Part shown: positions 1 through 11,528 of the stretch, one piece after another | Layout: the number at the start of each line of letters is the position of its first letter | How positions within the stretch are numbered: the stretch's first letter is position 1 | Assembly (NCBI RefSeq): GCF_034140825.1 | Contig: NC_089039.1 | Location: 23,543,501 to 23,607,500, forward strand | Length of the DNA stretch: 64,000 bases | Direction of reading: 5' to 3' | Source: Oryza sativa Japonica Group | Taxonomy: Eukaryota > Streptophyta > Magnoliopsida > Poales > Poaceae | Program-made: the position numbers and the translations under genes | Notes under the pieces: model-generated | The model's input: only the letters and a program-made list of their open reading frames with translations | What the model was told of the DNA's origin: nothing | Databases searched by the model: none

Positions 1-1010
1 AAAAGTTGAAAACAATGTTGTGTAACGGCCTGTTTTAAAGTGAGGATCGGCTTAACTACTTTCTCGATTTCCGTTAGTACACCTTTTAAGTTGCTAAACA
101 ATGTATTTTCGTGTGAAAACTTTTATGTAGAAATTGCTTTTAAAAAATCAAATAAATTTATTTTAAAAAAAATCAAATAAATTTACTTTTAAATATTTTT
201 AATAATTAATACTTGATTAATCGTATACTAATCCCATTTCTCGTTTTGCTTGCGGTTAGTCAGTCATTTCCAACCTTTCTTTAGGACGGAACCTATCAAT
301 TAGTTTACATCTCCGGCGGTCCAGCCTATCAATTAGTTTAGTCATCTGATCATCTGGCTCTAGCAATTTGGCACAGACCTCTGTAATGATGTGATCATTT
401 ATAGTAAAAGAAATGGGGAACCTCAGGCTCTAGTTCAAGAAAAAAAAATCTGGTTCTAGCAATGTTGTGCAAGGAAATTTCTATGAAAACAACCTTCCTA
501 ATGCAAACCATGTACAGATCTCCGCAGAGTTATTGAAATTTCAAAGAAACGGGATGGCTGAACGAAATGACAGTTCTCCGTCTAGAAGGCTGCCCTTCGT
601 AATATACTGGGCGTATGTGCACTGGTGCTATAGTTCTTTTACACCCAATTTGACACTCTACACGGAAGGATTCTCAGTTTTGCATTGAGAAATAAATACA
701 GTACTAATTAAGTTAGCTTATAAATTATTTCATTCCTTCTGCACGCAATGCGTAAATCTGGATTCCTTTTAAATCAGGTGAGCTGAAGTGAAGGCCTCTA
801 CTATCATCACAACAGAAAAAGTGAGAGGTGTCTAGTTAGTAGCTGTAGAGTGTGTGGACTTACCAATAGACCTCCTGGAGACACAATCTGCATTGTAAGC
901 CTCGCCTTTGATTCCATTTTTGCTTGCATTCTTACTGCAGTTTCCGTGACCATGAGTCCATGACCAGGAAGTTCTACTAGTGGAATAAGTAACCGTGACC
1001 CTGTCCAGAA
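1..1010. other. Intergenic, nothing recognised
   Basis: AT-rich sequence with no convincing coding region. A 73-codon open frame at 467-688 has no recognisable motif and is probably chance. The right edge is where similarity to the duplicated CIPK 3' flank begins. Confidence 0.5.
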
Positions 1011-1660
1011 AATTCTACTAGTGGAATAAGAAGAGTGTTATTGTGTTACCAACCACTATGCTGAGAAAAGGCCAACATGCCATTATCAAACTTGACATCG
1101 GTCAGATTTGCTGCTTCCGTTGAGATAGCCGCAATTTTCAATACAATTTTCTACTAGTAGTTGGCCATCTTGACCACACTTGATTAACACAAGTGGGGAG
1201 ATTAAATGCACAATAGAACACCTAACCTTGATGCTTGGTAGCCTTGATTGCTTCTGTACTTCACCTTCACTACATTGGACCGTCAATTCATCATTTGGCA
1301 GCTCGATAGAGTTTCCTGACATAACAGACCAGCCGACACATTTTGTAGTGCTCAAAACTGCACAAAATATACAACACCTTCTGTACATGCCTCCCCCCTT
1401 CCCTTAGGGGGGGGGGGATGGATAAGAAAGATGAAGCTGCAATGTTACTCATTTATGTAAGAACTACAGATAAATTATTTAATCTATGGCCAATGTCAAT
1501 AGGACAAAACGTGCCTTCGATTTTATTGACATTCCATGATTCTAGCTTGGTTTGTGATGGACATTGAGGGGAATAAAACAAAACATTCACAATTAGTCCT
1601 ATTTTTTCTTTGTGGAGATGGTAAGTTGGTGATAGAGGTGCATGATGCAGCATGCTGTGA
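1011..1660 (-). other. CIPK11 3' flank / 3' UTR
   Basis: Sequence directly downstream of the CIPK11 stop codon. It is non-coding, but nearly the whole stretch is present again in inverted orientation at about 10306-10916, downstream of a broken CIPK copy. The duplicated unit therefore included the gene's 3' flank as well as its coding part. A run of G lies at about 1409-1418. Confidence 0.6.
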
Positions 1661-2968
1661 CTACTGTTGATCACCTTGCCATGTCCAAATAATATCCTTG
1701 AGTGATGGCCTAATGTCCTCTTTCATCATCCTTTGATACTCCAATGTGTCACCATTAGTTTTCTTCAACTCAACTAAGAGAAAAGGAGCAACCTCAGAAA
1801 CCTCTGCATCAAGCTCAAGTCTGCCCTTCCTTCCTTCCTTCGTCGTAGCCAATTTAAGCACTCCATTGTCAGTTTTTGTAACTTTGAGATTCAAGGCTTT
1901 GGCCAGTTCCTTCAGCTTCACAAGTACAGCTGCAGCTGGCTTTCTGGATGTAAACAGTGACTCTCTTCGGCCATATCTTTCACCAAATAAACCTGATAGA
2001 TCGAATCCAGTAGAGAGAGAAATGATGTCAAATGCATTCAAGTTGTGTAGGTTTGGTGGCTCTTGATTTCTCTCAGAACTGATGCAGATTGTTGGGCCAG
2101 AGAAAGGAGCCTCACTTGTACAACTCTTCTTTCCTGTTTCGTTGTTCAATGCAGATATGGCGATGGGTTTCCTGTACCAAGCACTTCTCTTTATCCTTGA
2201 GATAGACATCCTAGTACTAGGATCAGGATCAAGGATTCCATAAAGGAGCTCCTTTAGCTCAGCTGAAAAATGACGAGGGCATCTATACTCAGCCTTTGCG
2301 ATCTTCCTATACATTTGTATGATATTTCTATCATGGAAAGGAAGATAATTGGCCACAAGCACAAACAGAATCACTCCACAAGACCACACATCCGCCTTTG
2401 AGCCACTATAGCCTTTCCTACTAAGCACTTCTGGAGCAACATAAGCTGGAGTTCCACATGCGGTGTGGAGAAGACCATCTTGTCTCCTTGATTCAGCTAA
2501 CGCACTTAATCCAAAGTCAGAGACTTTAAGGGTTTCATTCTCATCCAGTAGTAAGTTTTCCGGCTTCAAGTCACGATGATAAACACCTCGGCTATGGCAA
2601 TAGTCCATTGCAGAGATCAACTGTTGAAAATAATTTCTCGCAGACTCCTCATTGAGCTTTGCTCTGGCCATTTTGTGGAAAAGCTCGCCACCCTTAGCAT
2701 ACTCTAAAGCAAAGTAAATATTGCTCTTGGTAGCCATTACCTCGAAGAGCTGGAGAACATTTGGATGCCTCACCAATCTCATTATCGAGATCTCCCTCTT
2801 TATCTGCTCCATGAGGCCAACCTTCAAGATCTTCTCCTTATCAATCATCTTTATCGCAACAGACTGACCAGAACTAAGATTACGAGCATAATAAACCTTT
2901 CCAAAGGTTCCTTGCCCCAATTGTCTCCCAATTACATACCGTTCCATCAACACACTCCTCTCTTCCAT
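1661..2968 (-). CDS. CIPK11: CBL-interacting protein kinase (SnRK3), intact
   Basis: Serine/threonine kinase of the CIPK/SnRK3 family, which is recruited and activated by calcineurin-B-like calcium sensors. 435 residues, the usual family length, with no intron in the coding part. Kinase domain about residues 11-265: glycine loop GQGTFGKV (18-25), ATP lysine K40, catalytic D133 in [11 protein letters not shown] at 151-153, and an activation loop ending APE (178-180). The NAF/FISL motif that binds CBL starts at residue 311 (NAFDIISLS) and is followed by a PPI-like stretch (about 340-370) for PP2C contact. The ATG at 2966-2968 gives the conserved N-terminus before the glycine loop. A spliced 5' leader lies upstream. 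This is the only intact CIPK here; four broken copies lie at 8.4-13.5 kb. The symbol CIPK11 is from memory of rice naming; the family assignment is secure. Confidence 0.93.
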   Translation of the reverse strand: MEERSVLMERYVIGRQLGQGTFGKVYYARNLSSGQSVAIKMIDKEKILKVGLMEQIKREISIMRLVRHPNVLQLFEVMATKSNIYFALEYAKGGELFHKMARAKLNEESARNYFQQLISAMDYCHSRGVYHRDLKPENLLLDENETLKVSDFGLSALAESRRQDGLLHTACGTPAYVAPEVLSRKGYSGSKADVWSCGVILFVLVANYLPFHDRNIIQMYRKIAKAEYRCPRHFSAELKELLYGILDPDPSTRMSISRIKRSAWYRKPIAISALNNETGKKSCTSEAPFSGPTICISSERNQEPPNLHNLNAFDIISLSTGFDLSGLFGERYGRRESLFTSRKPAAAVLVKLKELAKALNLKVTKTDNGVLKLATTKEGRKGRLELDAEVSEVAPFLLVELKKTNGDTLEYQRMMKEDIRPSLKDIIWTWQGDQQ

Positions 2969-4060
2969 TATATCAGCACCGCGCTGAAATTAAAAATGGG
3001 TCTACTATCTATAGAGTGTTACTGACTGGCACATATCTCTGCATTTCCAGGTGAATCACTTTCAGTCTTCACCAAGATGCTACCTGCAAAATGAACAGGC
3101 CAAGAATGGAAGATTAGTCCAACATCTATAACGCAAATGGCTGCATCACAGGTATTATACGAACTGGGAACATCAAGAAGACATTTTTTTAGACGTTACA
3201 ATTGTGGATCGATGGCATCTAATTCCAGAAGAATCCAATTTTCTCGCATCCGCGGAAAAATGCAATACATTTGATTTAAAATCACTAACGATACAATAGG
3301 AAGGGAAGAGGTTTCCCATAGATTCAGTACATGGGGTGTAGCTGCGATCAAATATCAGAACTGAAGCTTCACCGAACGAGACAGCTACAACTGCAATCTA
3401 TGATGGCTAGAAACTCCTCTGACATAGGACGGAAAAAAGAACTGAAGAGAATATATCTGTGTTTGTGACAAAAATGGATGTCCAAATATTTGATGCGAGC
3501 AATTGAATCGCATCGGGATGCATATATTGTTTTTTGGCTCCTTCCAAGTAGCAGCGAAAAGCAATGCTCGATAGAAACACTGAAATAAACTGTTCTTTTG
3601 TCGACACATACGGCATGAAATTTAATGCTTATGCATCATTTTTTTTTTCATATTGAGTATACCTTCCTTTGAGTTTGTTTTCTGTTCTGGTGGCACTTTG
3701 GCCGTGAGATTTTATGGGACACAACCCAAGGAGAAAAACCGTTAATCTCGCAACAGAAAAACTAAAGAGAAGTTCCCAATCAACAAGAACTCGAATCAAA
3801 TCGAGTGAAGCCGGCAACAATCCAACAACAGATCCCTCAACGGAGACTAGCATGACAGATCACAATCGAATTAGACTCACCGACTCAGCTGCTGATCGAG
3901 GCAGATCCGAGGCTCCGAGCACCGGACTCCATTCGACTCGATCCGGCCGCGCGGCAAGCGGAGGGCGATGATTCTCTGCATCACGGTCGGGGAGGATATG
4001 CCCTCTTCTCACCCTGCATTACACGGCGGCTGGCCTGCTCGCCCTCGGCGAGGATGAGGG
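2969..4060 (-). promoter_or_regulatory. CIPK11 spliced 5' leader and promoter region
   Basis: A strong donor (CG then GTGAGT, minus strand) ends a GC-rich leader exon at 3881. A good acceptor (TTTGCAG) opens a second leader exon at 3083 that runs into the start codon, giving a leader intron of about 797 bp. The intron-proximal part (about 2969-3641) is duplicated at 11529-12202 ahead of broken copy C. The exact transcription start cannot be read; about 4000-4060 is a guess from the GC-rich step. Confidence 0.55.
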
Positions 4061-5586
4061 CTTCTGCTCCAAATTCGGCTGATCGGCTCCCTCCTCGTGC
4101 CAGTCGCCGCTCGTCGGCGTCGAGCGGGTCGCCGCGGCGATGTGGGGACGAACAGGCAGAGGCAGGGGCAGAGGCGTTTTTCCGGATTGGCCCCTCCACT
4201 TTTGGGTATTTCTGCATCTCGCCACATCATGTGTGGGATGGGATGCCGATGGGCTCCACTAGGCCCATCTAACAATCCAATCGAATAGGCCCACATAGAG
4301 AGGCCTTGTTCTTCAAGGCCCAACTCCACGTCTCCGTGTTTAGGCCCATTTAGCAGTCACACACAGCCACATGACACACTGTGTCACTGTGTCTGGACGA
4401 CCTCTCGATCCAGAGAGAGAGAAAAAAAAGGGCCAGGAACACTGCACAATCACACTGTTGGTGAATGCATAAATCAGGCATGGTACCATCAGGCCGTGAC
4501 TATTCGTCTACACTGTTGATGGTTGGACGGGTCGGCGGCCGGCTGGTGCCACCGGGGTTAGGTCCATGAACAGGGAGCGCCACTGTGGGAGCGTGAGTTC
4601 CCCAGGTTTTTACCGCTTCGGGAGAGGTTTTTAACTCGGGCGGTGGTGAACTCCGCTGCGCAACACACGCGCTGCCCACTTCACAGGGCCAACCGTACGT
4701 GCGTGTGGTGCCAATTCGGCCTGCGTCCATGTGTGTGAGCTCAGTAAAACTCACCAGCAACGCACCAAATGTCTGCAGATCAGCAGCCATGGCTGCTGCA
4801 GCTGACCTGCTGTGTGTGTGCTGCCTGCTGCTGCACAGCTGCAGGACATGTCGTGGCACGAGGACTCATGCCCATGTTTTCGCGCACATATTCAAACATT
4901 ACAATCGGACTATATGATAGACGACGATGAGTCTTGTTACAAATGAGAAATGTACACTTGATCGATCTGTTGCATGCCCCGTGCAGGCATGATGCGAGAA
5001 CTGAAAGCACCGGGAGATAACTAGGAGTGAAAAAAAAAAGGGGAGATATATATATGTATAACATGGCAAAGGGACTCGGCCGGTGGTGGTACTGTGTTTT
5101 TCAGTTTTTCACTAGGTAGCCAAGAATGATGTGCGCAGGGATCACATGAAGAGGCGCCTGGGGGCAGCAGCTTTCCTCCTCATCTCTCCTCTGCGCCATC
5201 GCCTCGTGGTAGGCCCAACCAAAAGCCACACTGCAATGCCACAGTTTTCAGAGACGATCACGCTGGCCCAGGCCCCGGCCCCCCCAGCTGCCGCCGTGCA
5301 TGCGCCGTGCCACCGCGCGCGCGTGGTAGGCCAGTCCACCGCGCCACCATCCGTCACGCGCCCCGCGCCCCACCTGCACCACCCATGCACGCATGCCCCC
5401 ACGCGCGCGCGCGAGACGGCGAGAGAAAGAGAGAGAAAGAGAGGCATGCCGCACCGGACGCGATGATGCAGCGGCAGAGACGACGGGCGGACGGTGCGCC
5501 TACCTGTTGTGTCACGGCGCCATCTCGGTGGTCTCGTGCGGTTGGATCGAGACGGCGTACGTAGAGGGGTGGGGGGTGTGGAGTCG
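4061..5586. other. Intergenic
   Basis: Stretch between the CIPK11 promoter and the EPFL 3' end. It holds low-complexity CpG- and GA-rich patches (about 5280-5460) that produce overlapping open frames on both strands. None has a recognisable domain. The part just right of 5400 may be EPFL 3' UTR. Confidence 0.45.
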
Positions 5587-6945
5587 TCACGGCATGTAGA
5601 GGCGGTTGCGGCACTTGCAGCGCCAGGCCTCGGGGTAGTACTCGGTGGTGACGAGGACGCCGGGGGGGACGGACACGTGCACGGGGGAGCACGGGCTGCA
5701 GCTGCCGCACTTGGACGTGCACCGCGGCGGGTGCGACCCTGGCCCTCCCGACAGCAGCCGACGCCCCAACCCGACGTGGTAGTGACCACCACCTTCCTGC
5801 ATGCACACACGCAACACCAGTTAATTTAACCAGCCATATGCGTCGTCGATCTATGCGCCGGCCAGGCCACCGCCGTCGTCGTGAGCAGCTGAGATTCGCC
5901 GTGCTGCTCGTGTTGATGGTTGTGCAGGGACCATTGAGATCTTTGCATATGTATAAGCATCTATAGATGAATCTACATGAACTGATGTTCACATTCATAG
6001 TTATAAGATTGAGACACATCCTAAGTTGCTACTCCCTCTATTTTAGAATATAGTAACCTAGAATCGGATGGAATATATTCTAGTAATACGAAACTGGATA
6101 TGCCCTTTCCCCCTGTCTGGATTCGTAGTACTAGAATATGTCCAATTCGATTCTAGATTGCTATGTTCCAAGATAGAGGGAGTATATTTTAAGACGTACG
6201 GGTGGAGGATGGAGTATATGATAGGGATCTGTTTGAAACTTTCAGTCGTGTGATTTGACTCGTCATCAGCATGTAGTGTATCATCAGCTATTCAGCTGCT
6301 GGCGTCAAACGACTAGCGAAGCACAGTGCAAGATGCCTAGCCTGTGAGGAGACTGACACGGTGGTTTTCTGCTACTACCGCTGCTCTTTAGCTAGTAGGG
6401 GAGATGCAGAACTCACCAGAAGGTCGCCGGAATGGGCTCCTGCTCCTTCCAGCCTCCCGAAATGATCTGTTCAGCGAGAGGCAACTGAAACGAGTTAACT
6501 CCTATCGCCAAAACGTGCTAAAAAGACGTAGAGTTCTGTGCAGCAGCACAAGCATCAACATATCTCTAGTGGGGTTCTTCTCTCAGATCCGCAGAGATCA
6601 GTTGATACTTGATTCTGCAGCCAAAGGAGATACACCAAACACCAAAAAACTCGCTTTCTAGCTAGTACAGAATCTTTGCACGCAAAGAGCAGGAGAGCTG
6701 CCAAGAATCAGCTCTCAACTCTCAAGTGCTAGCTACATCTCACACAGCATATGCTTACCGGAGTAACGGCGCACGTCGTCGTCGTCCCTGCCGGCGCCGC
6801 CGCACGCAGCGATGAAGCAGCCGGAGAGGCAGCACAGCTGCAGGGAGGTCACCGCAACCGCCGCGAGGCATGCGACGGCGAGTTTGGATCCGCCGCTCCA
6901 TCTCCTCGGCCGTCTCGACGACCCCATGCCGCAGGCCGGCATCAT
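5587..6945 (-). CDS. EPFL-type secreted cysteine-rich peptide (EPFL4/5/6 class)
   Basis: Precursor of an Epidermal Patterning Factor-like peptide, a secreted ligand class perceived by ERECTA-family receptor kinases and TMM. Two exons: 6759-6945 and 5587-5792 (130 residues). Exon 1 encodes a basic start and a hydrophobic signal segment (about residues 20-48). It ends at a good donor (G then GTAAGC). Exon 2 encodes the mature domain: GSHPPRC, then SKCGSCSPC, then EYYPEAWRCKCRN and the terminal RLYMP. This is the six-cysteine EPFL4/5/6 (CHALLAH group) pattern. The frame only fits if the acceptor is AAG at 5793-5795, four bases after a more canonical CAG at 5797-5799; using the CAG would shift the frame. 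The intron (5793-6758) contains a Stowaway MITE. The family call is firm; the exact subtype is by eye. Confidence 0.88.
6032..6182. mobile_element. Stowaway-like MITE in the EPFL intron
   Basis: About 151 bp flanked by TA. The ends read CTCCCTCTATTTTAGAATAT and its inverse, with a central palindromic arrangement. TIRs and the TA target are typical of Tc1/mariner-type Stowaway elements. Confidence 0.8.
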
Positions 6946-7757
6946 CAGCTAGCTAGAAGTTAAGAAAACGAGCTAGCTAGCTCTCCCTAGCTTCCACTTC
7001 CACCCTTTGGAGTGGTAGTAAGCCAGCTAGTGGCTGAGGAAGGAAGAGATCGAGATCAGCAAAATGGCAAAGGTGATGGCGGAAGCGGCCGACCGGCTGG
7101 CTGGGCTGGCCGGTTTGTTGCAGGCGCGGGGAGGAAGAAGACACGGAGACGAGGGGCTTTGTACGTGCGCGCGCCCGTGTGTGGGTGGGTGCGCGTGCTT
7201 GCCTTTCGTCTTGCTCTCGGCGACTGTAGCTGCGTCACAACTGGGAGTGCAGGTGCAGCTCCCCCCCCTGAGCTATGTAGGAGACGAGACGGTCAAATTT
7301 AATATCGGCGAGCACAAAGTACGGCGTAGGGTAGCTGCATTTCAGTCGTTCACCTAAGTACTCTCTGATCTCGATCTCTATATATCTCCTTGTTTTTTGG
7401 TTCTAGAAACAGAGATGGAGAGCGCGAGCGTGTACGCCATACGTGCCCGGCCATTGCGGCTTATATATATGTATTTTGCACATGTTGTTGACATGCAATC
7501 TTGTTTTGAGCAGCATATGACACGATGTTTGGGAGGCCCGGTTTTCACGTGATTGTCATATAAGATAATGAGAATCAGATCGATTGTTTCCTGATGAAAT
7601 CAGGATGGGGCCGGCAAAAAAAATATTTGCTGGAGTGGTGAGATAAAAATATGCAGTATAAATCATTGTGTTCTCATAAGGTCTAGTGATGGCGTAAAAG
7701 ATTGATCTGGTTATATATTTTGTTGGAGATGTCAAATGAATATTTATAATCTATATA
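6946..7757 (-). promoter_or_regulatory. EPFL upstream region
   Basis: Upstream of the EPFL start codon. TATA-like stretches occur at about 7379-7386 and 7461-7470 (minus-strand sense), but neither can be tied to a start site. A GC-rich patch at 7060-7260 produces chance open frames on both strands. No other gene seen. Confidence 0.35.
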
Positions 7758-7907
7758 CTTCCTCCGTTTTACAATGTAAGAATTTTTAGCATTACCCACA
7801 TACATATAGATGTTAATGAATCTAAACACATACATATGTCTAGATTCATTAACATTTAAATGAATATGAACAATGTTAGAAAGTCTTACATTATGAAACG
7901 GATAAAG
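7758..7907. mobile_element. Stowaway-like MITE
   Basis: About 150 bp between TA dinucleotides. The left end CTTCCTCCGTTTTACAATGT is matched in inverse at the right end. The interior is largely palindromic around the repeated ATTAATG/CATTAAT-type core. Same family as the element at 15980-16146. Confidence 0.75.
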
Positions 7908-8007
7908 TACTTTAAAAGGCTCCAATGGTGATGGTGACAGTAATATATCTGTTACCACCCACTAATTAACACGTGAGTAAAATTAACAATTTATCTGTTA
8001 GAGAACA

Positions 8008-8110
8008 ACACCCTCCGTCCTAAAAAAACAAACTTCTAGGGATAAATCTAGACAAATGCGTATTTGTCCAGGTTTTTTCCCAGAAGATGTTTTTTATGGT
8101 AAGGAGGAAG
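8008..8110. mobile_element. Stowaway-like MITE, short
   Basis: About 100 bp with CCCTCCGTCC near the left end and its decayed inverse AAGGAGGAAG at the right, ending at TA. The ends are more diverged than in neighbouring copies, so the exact borders are approximate. Confidence 0.55.
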
Positions 8111-8409
8111 TATGTCTTTAAGAAAAAAAAGTCATCCTTAAAAATTCAAAAGATAATCTTCAAAAATTTGCTCTCTAAGTAAAATACAAACCAAGCAATC
8201 TAATCATTTATGTAAGAACTACAAATAAATTCTCTAATCTATGGCCAATGTCACTAGGACAAAACGTGCCTTCGATTTTATTGACATTCCATCATTCTAG
8301 CTTGGTTTGTGATGGATATAGAAGGAAAAAAACATTCAAAATTACTCATGTCTTTTCACTGTGGAGAAGTTAAGGTGGCGACATAGGTGCACGATGCAGC
8401 ATGCTGTGA

Positions 8410-9327
8410 CTACTGTTGATCACCTTGCCATGTCTAAATAATATCCTTGAGTGATGGCCTAATGTCCTCTTACATCAGCCTTTGATACTCAAATGTGTCA
8501 CCATTGGTCTTCTTCAACTCAACTAGGATAAAAGAAGGAGCAACATCAGAAACCTCTGCATCAAGCTCAAGTCTGCCCTTCCTTCATTCCTTCATCGTGG
8601 CTAATTTAAGCACTCCATTGTCAGTTTTTGTAACTTTGAGCTTCAAGGCTTTGGCCAGTTCCTTCAGCTTCACAAGTACAATTGTAGCTGGCTTTCTGGA
8701 TTTAAACCGTGCCTCTCTTTGACCATACCTTTCACCAAATAAAACAGATAGATCGAATCTAGTAGAGAGAGAAATGATGTCAAATGCATTCAACTTGTGC
8801 AGGTTTGGTGGCTCTTGATTTCTCTCAGAACTGATGCAGGTTGTTGGGCCAGAGAAAGGAGCCTCACTTGTACAACTATTCTTTCCTATTTCGCTATTTA
8901 GTACAGATATGGCGATGGGTTTCCTATACCAAGCACTTCTCTTTATCCTTGAGATAGACATCCTAGTACTAGGATCAGTATCAAGGATTCCATAAAGGAG
9001 CTCCTTCAGCTCAGCTGAAAAATGATGAGGGCATCTATACTCAGCCTTTGCAATCTTCCTATACATATTGGAAAGGAAGATAATTGGCCACAAGCACAAA
9101 CAAAATCACTCCACAAGACCACACATCTGCCATTGAGCCATTGTAGCCTTTCCTACTAAGCACTTCTAGAGCAACATAAGCTGGAGTTCCACATGCGGTG
9201 TGGAAAAGACCATCTTGCCTCCTTGATTCGGCTAGCGCAAATAATCCAAAGTCAGAGACTTTAAGAGTTTCATTCTCATCCAGCAATAAGTTTTCCGGCT
9301 TCAAGTCACGATGATAAACACCTCGGG
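8410..9327 (-). pseudogene. Broken CIPK copy A (C-terminal two thirds)
   Basis: Truncated copy of CIPK11 starting at the catalytic loop ([15 protein letters not shown]) and running to the original stop position. It lacks the whole N-lobe. A deletion of about 17 bp near 9070 removes the part encoding HDRNIIQ and shifts the frame. A nonsense codon follows the residues equivalent to TTKE (near 8584), so the last 50 residues cannot be made. The NAF motif is still visible ([10 protein letters not shown]). The same nonsense change is in copy C, so the two probably share an ancestor later than their split from CIPK11. Left arm of the inverted repeat. Confidence 0.88.
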
Positions 9328-9390
9328 TGTGACTTTAAGAGTATCATTCTTGGATGATAAACACCTCGGCTAACGATGATATTGCCACAA

Positions 9391-10305
9391 CGGAGGTGTT
9401 TATCAAAGTGACTTGAAGTCGGAAAACTTACTGCAAGATGAGAATGAAAATCTTAAAGTATTTGACTTTGGATTAAGAGCGTTAGCCGAATCAAGGAGGC
9501 TTGATGGTCTTCTCCACACCGCATGTGGAACTCCAGCTTATGTTGCTCCAGAGGTGCTCAGTAGGAAAGGCAACAATGGCTCAAAGGCAAATGTGTGGTC
9601 TTGTGGAGTGATTTTGTTTGTGCTTGTGGCAAATTATCTTCCTTTCCATGATAGAAATCTCATAGAAATGTGTAGGAATATCACAAAGGCTGAGTACAAA
9701 TACCCTCGTCATTTTTAGGCTGAGCTGAAGGAGCTCCTTTATGGAATCCTTGATCTTGATCCTAGTACTAGGATGTCTATCTCAAGGATAAAGAGAAGTG
9801 CTTGGTATAGGTAGCCCATCTCCATATCTGCACTGAACAGCGAAACAGGAAAGAAGAGTTGTATAAGTGAGGCTCCTTGCATCAGTTCTAGGAGAAATCA
9901 AGAGCCACCAAACCTGCACAACTTGATGCATTTGAAATCATCTCTCTCTATTGGGTTCGATCTATCAGGTTTATTTGGTGAAAGGTATGGCTGAAGAGAG
10001 GCAAGATTTACATCTAGAAAGCCAGTTGCTACTGTACTTGTGAAGCTGAAGGAACTGACCAAAGCCTTGAAACTCAAAGGTACAAAAACTGACAATAGAG
10101 TGCTTAAATTACCCATGACGAAGGAAGGAAGGAAAGGCAGACTTGAGCTTGATGCAGTGGTTTTTCTGAGGTTGCTCCTTCTTTTCTCTTCGTTGAGTTG
10201 AAGAAGACCAATGGTGACACATTGGAGTATCAAAGGCAGGTGAAAGAGGACATTAGGCCATCACTCAAGGATATTATTTGGTCATTGCAAGGTGATCAAC
10301 AGTAG
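9391..10305 (+). pseudogene. Broken CIPK copy B (C-terminal two thirds)
   Basis: Mirror partner of copy A, on the plus strand. It starts in the catalytic loop, with the HRD region eroded, and runs to the original TAG at 10303-10305. It carries a stop after the residues PRHF (9716-9718), a frameshifting change in the region of the NAF motif, and further small indels before the C-terminus. Its 3' flank is also duplicated, to about 10916. It lacks the TGA shared by copies A and C, keeping the GGAAGGAAGG run of the parent at that place. Confidence 0.85.
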
Positions 10306-10928
10306 TCACTGCATGCTGCATCATGCACCTCTGTCGCCAACTTACCATCTCCACACGGAAAAGACATGACTAATTGTGAATGTTTTGTTTTTTCCCCTCC
10401 ATCCCCATCACAAACCAAGCTAAAATCATGGAATGTCAATAAAATCGAAGGCACGTTTTGTCCTATTGACATGGGCCATAGATTAGAGAATTTATCTATA
10501 GTTCTTGCATAAATGAGTAACATGGAAGCTTCATCATTTCTGATGTTTCTTTCTTCCCCATCCCCCAAGTTCTGAGCACTGCAAAATGTGTCGGCTGGCC
10601 TGTTATGTAAGGAAACTCTATCGAGCTGCCAAATGATGAATTGACAGTCCAATGTAGTGAAGGTGAAGCACAGAAGCAATCAAGGCTACCAAGTATCAAG
10701 GTTAAGGTGTTCTGTTGTGCATTTAATCTCCCTACTTGGTGTGAATCAAGTGTGATCAAGATGGCCAACTACTAGTAGGAAGTTGTACTGAAAATTGCGG
10801 CTATCTCAACGGAAGCAGCAAATATGACCAACGCCAAGTTTGATAATGGCATGTTGGCCTTTTCTCAGCAGAGTGGTTGGTAACATAGTAACACTCTTCT
10901 TATTCCACTGGTAGAGTGGCTGGATAAG
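10306..10928 (+). other. Duplicated CIPK 3' flank
   Basis: Non-coding continuation of copy B, matching CIPK11 sequence 1660 down to about 1016 in inverse. It ends abruptly at the start of copy D at about 10929, marking a rearrangement junction. Confidence 0.7.
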
Positions 10929-11528
10929 ATTGAAACTCTTAAATTTTCTGACTTTGGATTAAGTGCGTTAGCCGAATCAAGGAGGCAAGATACTCTTCTC
11001 CACACCGCATGTGGAACTCCAGTTTATGTTGCTCTAGAAGTGCTTAGTAGGAAAGGCTACAGTGGCTCAAAGGCAGATGTGTGGTTTTGTGGAGTGATTC
11101 TGTTTGTACTTGTGGCCAATTATCTTCTTTTCCATCATTGAAATCTCATAGAAATGTATAGGAAGATCACAAAGGCTGAGTACAGATGCCCTCGTCATTT
11201 TTCGGTTGAGTTGAAGGAGCTCCTTTATGGAATCCTTGATACTGATCCTAGTACTAGGATGTCTATCTCAACTTCTCAAGGATAAAGAGAAGTGCTTGGT
11301 ATAGGAAACCTATCGCCATATCTGCACTGAACAGCGAAACAGGAAAGAAGAGTTGTGCAAGTGAGGCTCCTTTCTCTGGCCCAACAACCTGCATCAGTTC
11401 TGAGAGAAATCAGGAGCCACCAAATCTGCACAACTTGAATGCATTCGACATCATTTCACTCTCTACTGGATTCGATCGATCAGGTTTATTTGGTGAAAGG
11501 TATGGTCGAAGAAAGGCACGGTTTAAAT
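10929..11528 (+). pseudogene. Broken CIPK copy D (kinase C-lobe to NAF region)
   Basis: Fragment beginning at the DFG region ([13 protein letters not shown]-like), running through the APE, VWSCG-like and NAF motifs, and stopping where the sequence jumps to a CIPK 5' flank. It lacks the N-lobe, the catalytic loop and the C-terminal PPI region. It has a stop in place of the residues after FHD (11142-11144 region), a tryptophan-to-phenylalanine change in VWSCG, and a duplicated few bases near 11270. It is joined directly to the leader of copy C. Confidence 0.82.

Larger units (their letters stand above)
8200..10520. repeat. Large inverted repeat made of two broken CIPK copies
   Basis: Left arm about 8200-9327 and right arm about 9391-10520, reading head to head around a spacer of about 63 bp. 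Each arm spans CIPK11-derived sequence from kinase subdomain VIb through the C-terminus and into the 3' flank. The outer ends carry the flank sequence seen at about 1450-1520. Arm-to-arm identity looks like 85-90 percent by eye. The spacer contains another short scrap of the same gene. A transcript across it would fold into a hairpin of about 1.1 kb. Confidence 0.85.

Noticed and set aside
5142-6019. Minus-strand frames of about 220 residues overlapping the EPFL exon
   Set aside because: They run through the exon in the wrong frame and into low-complexity CpG and GA repeats; only the frame with the six-cysteine domain is supported.
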